Shown piece after piece: positions 60,093-64,000 of a stretch of 64,000 nt of DNA. A model generated the notes under the pieces. That model was not told the DNA's origin, did not search any database, and was given only the letters and a program-made list of their open reading frames with translations. The stretch comes from HT1-32 sp040219025 (lineage in GTDB: Bacteria; Pseudomonadota; Alphaproteobacteria; Rhodospirillales; HT1-32). Location: NCBI GenBank assembly GCA_040219025.1, contig JAVJTE010000009.1:62001-126000 (forward strand), given 5' to 3'. The number at the start of each line of letters is the position of its first letter. Positions within the stretch are counted from its first letter, which is position 1. The translations under genes and the position numbers were made by a program.

Positions 60093-60246
60093 GCCGTCTG
60101 TCTGTCCTTGAACTCGGGTTATGTCTTCAGTTGTCCGTATATCTGATCCTAGAAAATCAGATCAGCCAATGCCACAGGTGATATGGAGAGTGGAGGGAAA
60201 TGTTTCACCCCGGCACGACCCCCTGTTTGCCTGAACATCTCCGGCA

Positions 60247-61686
60247 TCAAAGACCGAAACGGACATCCCGGTTCCAGATGGCATAGGGGTTTTCGAGGTC
60301 CGTGTCTTTCATCTGGCGGGCCAGAAAGCGCTGAATTCTGATGTCCGGCGACCAGTAATCCTCCGGCAGCCCGGCCTTGCGCTTCAGATTGATCAGAAAA
60401 GACCGGGGGTCGGGCAGGCTCTCCCACACCATCGGCAGGAACAGACCGCGTTTCTGCCCCTCAATCATGATCAGCCCGTCTTCGCCGGGCGTGATCTTTC
60501 GCAGCAGATCGGCCTCATCCTCGAACGACATTTCCTCGGGTTTCGTCAGGATGGAGATTGAAAGCGCGATATCAGACACCTCGCCTTTATCCAGTGGCCG
60601 GAACCGGCGGTCCTTGAAAGCCGCCTTGTAGGCGTTTTCGGACACATCCGTCGCCAGCGCCTGATGTGCCAGGGGCGAGCCGATACAGCCACGCAGATTA
60701 CCGCTGCGTTTCAGGGTGATGAAACTGGCACCCGGTTCCCGGCATTCCTGCGGCCAGTCCTGCAGGTCGACAGGCACAGGTGCCCCGTTGATGATTCCGT
60801 TCTCAATCGAACTTGCCGCCAGCCGCAGCAGCGCCTCCCCGTGGCGTTTCAGCAGGCCGTCCGCATGCTCGGCTTCGGCCGAGCCTTCACTGCTCTCGGT
60901 CTCGTCAAACACCCAGCTGCCGTAACCGACAACCCGGTCTTTCGGGCCTGCTGTATCACCGCTGTTGCGCATATCCACGGTCTTGGCCGACAAGCCTTTC
61001 GCCTTCGCCAGTTCCAGCAGGCCGCTGACCGGCACCCGACCGCAGGCATGTTCACCATCCAGCGGTGCCGGATCGAGTGCTTCGATAGCGGCGCAGGATT
61101 CTGCATCCAGCTTCTTCGCCTCGTCATATCCATGGTAGTGACTGAGATCGGACGAGATGACGATCAGCGTCTCAGGTCCGCCCCAGAGCATATCCAGAAG
61201 CTGGGCCATCTGCGCAGCAGAAGCCCGTCCGGCAGCTATCGGCACCAGCGTGAAATTCGTGAGAACGCGCTGCAGAAAGGGCAGATGAACTTCCAGACTA
61301 TGCTCGCGCGCATGCGCCTCGTCCGACTTCTGCGCAAATGGCAGATCGAGCACTTTTTCGATCAGTGCCTTGTCGAGCGGGATATCGCCAAGCGGCGTGC
61401 GGAAGGCATCCACCGTCGGCAGCGCAACGCCGTCAACCGCAACCCGGTGGCAGGGGCCAATCAGGATGACCCGGCGAATACGGTCCTGGGCCGGACGAAT
61501 GCGGGCATAGGCGCTGGCCGCAACCGGACCGGAATAAACAAAACCGGCATGCGGCGCGATGATCGCCTTCGGCACGGCGGCAACACCTTCAACCTGCGAC
61601 AGATAGAACTTTACTGCCGCATCAAGCTCCGCCGGACGGGACGGATAGAAGCTTCCGGCGACAGCGGGAGGACGAAAGGTTGGCAT
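60247..61686 (-). CDS. Fused AmmeMemoRadiSam proteins B and A (MEMO-AMMECR1)
   Basis: 479 residues. Residues ~1-270 are a MEMO domain (APHAGFVYSGPVAASAY, IGPCHRVAVDGVALP, EHSLEVHLPFLQRVL, DLSHYHGYDEA, with metal-binding His). Residues ~285-479 are AMMECR1 (FITLKRSGNLRGCIGS, DRRFRPLDKGEVSDIALSISIL). Together with the radical SAM gene at 10416, the organism has all three parts of this uncharacterised system. The fusion is direct evidence that A and B work together. Confidence 0.93.
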   Translation of the reverse strand: MPTFRPPAVAGSFYPSRPAELDAAVKFYLSQVEGVAAVPKAIIAPHAGFVYSGPVAASAYARIRPAQDRIRRVILIGPCHRVAVDGVALPTVDAFRTPLGDIPLDKALIEKVLDLPFAQKSDEAHAREHSLEVHLPFLQRVLTNFTLVPIAAGRASAAQMAQLLDMLWGGPETLIVISSDLSHYHGYDEAKKLDAESCAAIEALDPAPLDGEHACGRVPVSGLLELAKAKGLSAKTVDMRNSGDTAGPKDRVVGYGSWVFDETESSEGSAEAEHADGLLKRHGEALLRLAASSIENGIINGAPVPVDLQDWPQECREPGASFITLKRSGNLRGCIGSPLAHQALATDVSENAYKAAFKDRRFRPLDKGEVSDIALSISILTKPEEMSFEDEADLLRKITPGEDGLIMIEGQKRGLFLPMVWESLPDPRSFLINLKRKAGLPEDYWSPDIRIQRFLARQMKDTDLENPYAIWNRDVRFGL

Positions 61687-61839
61687 GGCAATAACCCTGA
61701 GTAACTGTGTCCCGACAGCGTAACCGAAACCGGCGTGCGGGGAAAGAAAGCCGACGCAGGCTCCCCTCTCAGTATTTCATCTGTCGCCCGTCCTGATTCG
61801 GGATGGCACCATTCCGGCATTTTCTGAACGATTCACATC

Positions 61840-61848
61840 TTATCCACA
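61840..61848. promoter_or_regulatory. DnaA box upstream of dnaB
   Basis: TTATCCACA, a perfect consensus DnaA-binding 9-mer, 120 bases upstream of the dnaB start. It could link helicase expression to DnaA. Confidence 0.55.
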
Positions 61849-61968
61849 TGAATAACGGGGACAGAACTGGAACTGATGGTGAACCTTCCCCGGGTCAACA
61901 GACTTTTCTGACGGATTGATGTAAACTTGATGCTGCATTCGACCCGCATCAGGGAGTAGGTTGCCTGC

Positions 61969-63489
61969 ATGGCAAATGCACTCATGGAAACCGATGACGC
62001 CGTCGATGACGGGCGTCTTTTAAGAACCCCCCCGCACAATTTTGAAGCTGAACAGGCATTGCTGGGGGCTATCCTCGGCAACCAGCGTGCCTATGAACGG
62101 GTCTCCGAGTTTCTGCGCCCCGAACATTTTGCCGATCCGGTGCATGGTCGCATTTATGATGCCTGCGGCCGCCTGATCGAGCGTGGCCAGATTGCCAACC
62201 CGATCACACTGGCCCCCTATCTGGAAAACGACGAGATCATGCGGGAAGTCGGCGGGCAGCGCTATCTGGCGAAGCTCGTTGCGTCCATGGTCACCATCGT
62301 CAATGCCGAAGACTATGCCCGGCAGGTTTATGACCTGCATATTCGCCGTGAACTGATCGACCTTGGCGAAGGCATGGTCAACGAGGCCTATCTGCCGAAG
62401 ATTGACGAGCCGGCAATGAACCAGATCGAGGCCGCAGAACAGAAACTGTTCAACCTCGCCGCCTCCGGCGAATCAGAGCGCGGCTTTGTGTCTTTCCATG
62501 ACGCAGCGACCAAAGCCGTCGAGATGGCAGAGGCTGCCTACAAGCGGGATGGCCATCTCAGCGGTATTTCAACCGGCCTGCGTGATGTCGACAACAAGCT
62601 CGGCGGACTGCACCCTTCTGACCTGCTGATTCTTGCCGCCCGCCCTGCCATGGGGAAGACGTCATGGGCGACCAACGTCGCCTTCTATGCCGCCCAGGCC
62701 CGTCGCAATGCCATCGACCGGGGCGAGGAAGGCCCGGATCTTGACGGTGGTGTTGTTGCCTTCTTCTCGCTCGAAATGTCTGCCGATCAGCTGGCGACAC
62801 GTATCATGGCCGAAGCCACCGGCGTCTCCGGCGACCGGTTCCGGCGGGGCGATATCGATGACGACGATTTCGACCGCCTGACACAGGCGATGACGGTGCT
62901 GAGCCAGATTCCCCTGTTCATCGATGACACCCCGGCTCTTTCGGTCAGCGCCCTGCGGACACGTTCACGCCGGCTGCAACGTATTCACGGTCTTGACCTG
63001 ATCGTCGTCGACTACCTTCAGCTGATGCGCGCCAGCCCCGGCACACGGGTGGAAAACCGGGTGCAGGAAGTCTCGGAAATCACCCGGGGCCTGAAGGCAC
63101 TCGCCAAGGAACTCAGCGTTCCGGTAATTGCCCTGTCCCAGCTCAGCCGCCAGGTGGAAAACCGTGACGACAAGCGGCCGCAGCTTTCTGACCTGCGCGA
63201 ATCGGGATCCATCGAGCAGGATGCTGACGTTGTCATGTTCATCTATCGCGATGAATATTACATGTCGGACGAGCCGCCGGAGCGCCGCGACAGTGAAACG
63301 GACGAGCACCACAACGCACGTGTCGAACGCTGGCAGCAGCGCCGCGAAGAATCGCGAAACATCGCCGAACTGATCATCGCCAAGCAACGTCACGGGCCGA
63401 CCGGTACGGTTCGGATGTACTTTGAAGGCGAAATCACGCAGTTTCGTGATCTGGACGAGTTTCACGATCAGGGCAATTTCAGCGAATGA
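61969..63489 (+). CDS. dnaB: Replicative DNA helicase DnaB
   Basis: 506 residues. N-terminal domain (about 20-120: PPHNFEAEQALLGAILGN), linker, and RecA-like ATPase domain with Walker A AARPAMGKTSWAT near 222-234, VVDYLQLM near 345 and the KRPQLSDLRESGSIEQDADVV motif near 404. No intein is present. The stop overlaps the alr start (ATGA). Confidence 0.97.
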   Translation: MANALMETDDAVDDGRLLRTPPHNFEAEQALLGAILGNQRAYERVSEFLRPEHFADPVHGRIYDACGRLIERGQIANPITLAPYLENDEIMREVGGQRYLAKLVASMVTIVNAEDYARQVYDLHIRRELIDLGEGMVNEAYLPKIDEPAMNQIEAAEQKLFNLAASGESERGFVSFHDAATKAVEMAEAAYKRDGHLSGISTGLRDVDNKLGGLHPSDLLILAARPAMGKTSWATNVAFYAAQARRNAIDRGEEGPDLDGGVVAFFSLEMSADQLATRIMAEATGVSGDRFRRGDIDDDDFDRLTQAMTVLSQIPLFIDDTPALSVSALRTRSRRLQRIHGLDLIVVDYLQLMRASPGTRVENRVQEVSEITRGLKALAKELSVPVIALSQLSRQVENRDDKRPQLSDLRESGSIEQDADVVMFIYRDEYYMSDEPPERRDSETDEHHNARVERWQQRREESRNIAELIIAKQRHGPTGTVRMYFEGEITQFRDLDEFHDQGNFSE

Positions 63490-64000
63490 TTACTTCCGGT
63501 CCCGCAAGCGACATCGCCGGGGCGCATCTGACCATCGACCTGGAGGCCATCGCGGCCAACTGGCGCCAGCTTCAGGGCCGGACAGCACCGGCCGAATGCG
63601 GTGCCGTGGTCAAGGCAAACGCCTATGGCCTCGGCATCGAACGGGTCGCACCGGTGCTCTGGGACGCCGGCTGCCGGACCTTCTTTGTCGCACATATTGG
63701 CGAGGGCATTCAGCTGCGCGGGATTTTACCGGAAGCCGGTATCACCGTCCTGAATGGTCTGATGCCGGGAACCGCGCCGGTCTTTCTCGAACATAAGCTG
63801 ACACCGGCCCTGAACAGTCTCGACGAAATCTCGAACTGGGCGCGGCTTGGCCGGATGCGGGGTGGCCTCGCCGGATGGATACATGTTGATACCGGCATGT
63901 CCCGACTTGGACTTGATGAACGTGAAGCCGGCACCCTGATTGCCGAACCGGACCGTCTGACCGGTCTCTCGCCGATCGGGCTGATGACCCATCTGGCCTG
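63486..64000 (+). CDS. alr: Alanine racemase, 5' part; truncated by window edge
   Basis: The visible 171 residues contain LTIDLEAIAANWRQLQ and the PLP-lysine motif VVKANAYGLG near residues 41-50, then HVDTGMSRLGLDE. It interconverts L- and D-alanine for peptidoglycan. It overlaps dnaB by 4 bases; dnaB-alr order is common in Alphaproteobacteria. Confidence 0.95.
   Translation, partial: MITSGPASDIAGAHLTIDLEAIAANWRQLQGRTAPAECGAVVKANAYGLGIERVAPVLWDAGCRTFFVAHIGEGIQLRGILPEAGITVLNGLMPGTAPVFLEHKLTPALNSLDEISNWARLGRMRGGLAGWIHVDTGMSRLGLDEREAGTLIAEPDRLTGLSPIGLMTHLA

Noticed and set aside
61687..61968. Replication origin near dnaB
   Set aside because: Only one consensus DnaA box and no cluster of boxes, AT-rich unwinding region or dnaA/parAB neighbours.

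Overview
This window looks like chromosomal DNA of an alphaproteobacterium, most likely of the broad Rhodospirillales type; I cannot name a genus. The evidence is the serC-serA pair with a short structured leader, a COQ9-family protein, the rpsF-rpsR-DUF2232-rplI order, the lptF-lptG-lptD-surA-pdxA-rsmA run facing yicC-gmk, ribosomal protein L9 with an acidic tail, and high G+C throughout. Genes are dense and often overlap by 1-4 bases. I see no tRNA or rRNA gene, phage, CRISPR array or transposase gene.

Layout. 1-1636: a periplasmic solute-binding protein followed by a truncated HAMP-containing membrane sensor, on the minus strand. 1873-3840: holC and pepA. 4021-9397: four tightly coupled plus-strand genes (a GT-C-like membrane protein, a family 2 glycosyltransferase, an acetyltransferase/C39-peptidase fusion and an RLAN/RimK ATP-grasp ligase), meeting a convergent flippase-like membrane protein. 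This is the least understood system here. 10416-14486: the AmmeMemoRadiSam radical SAM enzyme, an amine-type FAD oxidoreductase, an SDR that has lost its catalytic residues, and a glycine-zipper protein. 14658-18566: the serine biosynthesis operon with a VCBS-repeat passenger. 18738-21919: a tripartite tricarboxylate transporter (TctC-B-A). 22035-26512: an unassigned P-loop protein, metA, hisZ and purA. 26561-29549: a small protein, a LysR regulator, COQ9, peptide deformylase and rpsU.

29791-32075 is the S6-S18-DUF2232-L9 operon. It diverges from the fatty acid operon fabD-fabG-acpP-fabF-mltG (32261-36699), and both promoters appear to share one 18-bp palindrome. 36765-40540 holds a cupin, a GST, an MFS transporter, an SDR and an EF-hand lipoprotein. 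40633-49683 is the envelope and housekeeping block: yicC and gmk facing rsmA, pdxA, surA, lptD, lptG and lptF. 49837-50421 is a BON-domain lipoprotein.

50513-61686 is a minus-strand catabolic stretch: acyl-CoA dehydrogenase, FAD-linked oxidase, GMC oxidoreductase, Sua5, CysQ, a molybdenum hydroxylase large subunit and a fused AmmeMemoRadiSam B-A protein. Two copies of a 200-bp element with long terminal inverted repeats flank the FAD oxidase/GMC pair. 61969-64000 carries dnaB, with a perfect DnaA box upstream, and the 5' part of alr.

The genes jointly cover cell-envelope assembly (Lpt, SurA, DolP-like, MltG), fatty acid synthesis, amino acid synthesis (Ser, Met, His) and translation. The most interesting uncharacterised items are the RimK/C39 operon, the SDR pseudo-enzyme, the paired inverted-repeat elements and the shared promoter palindrome.
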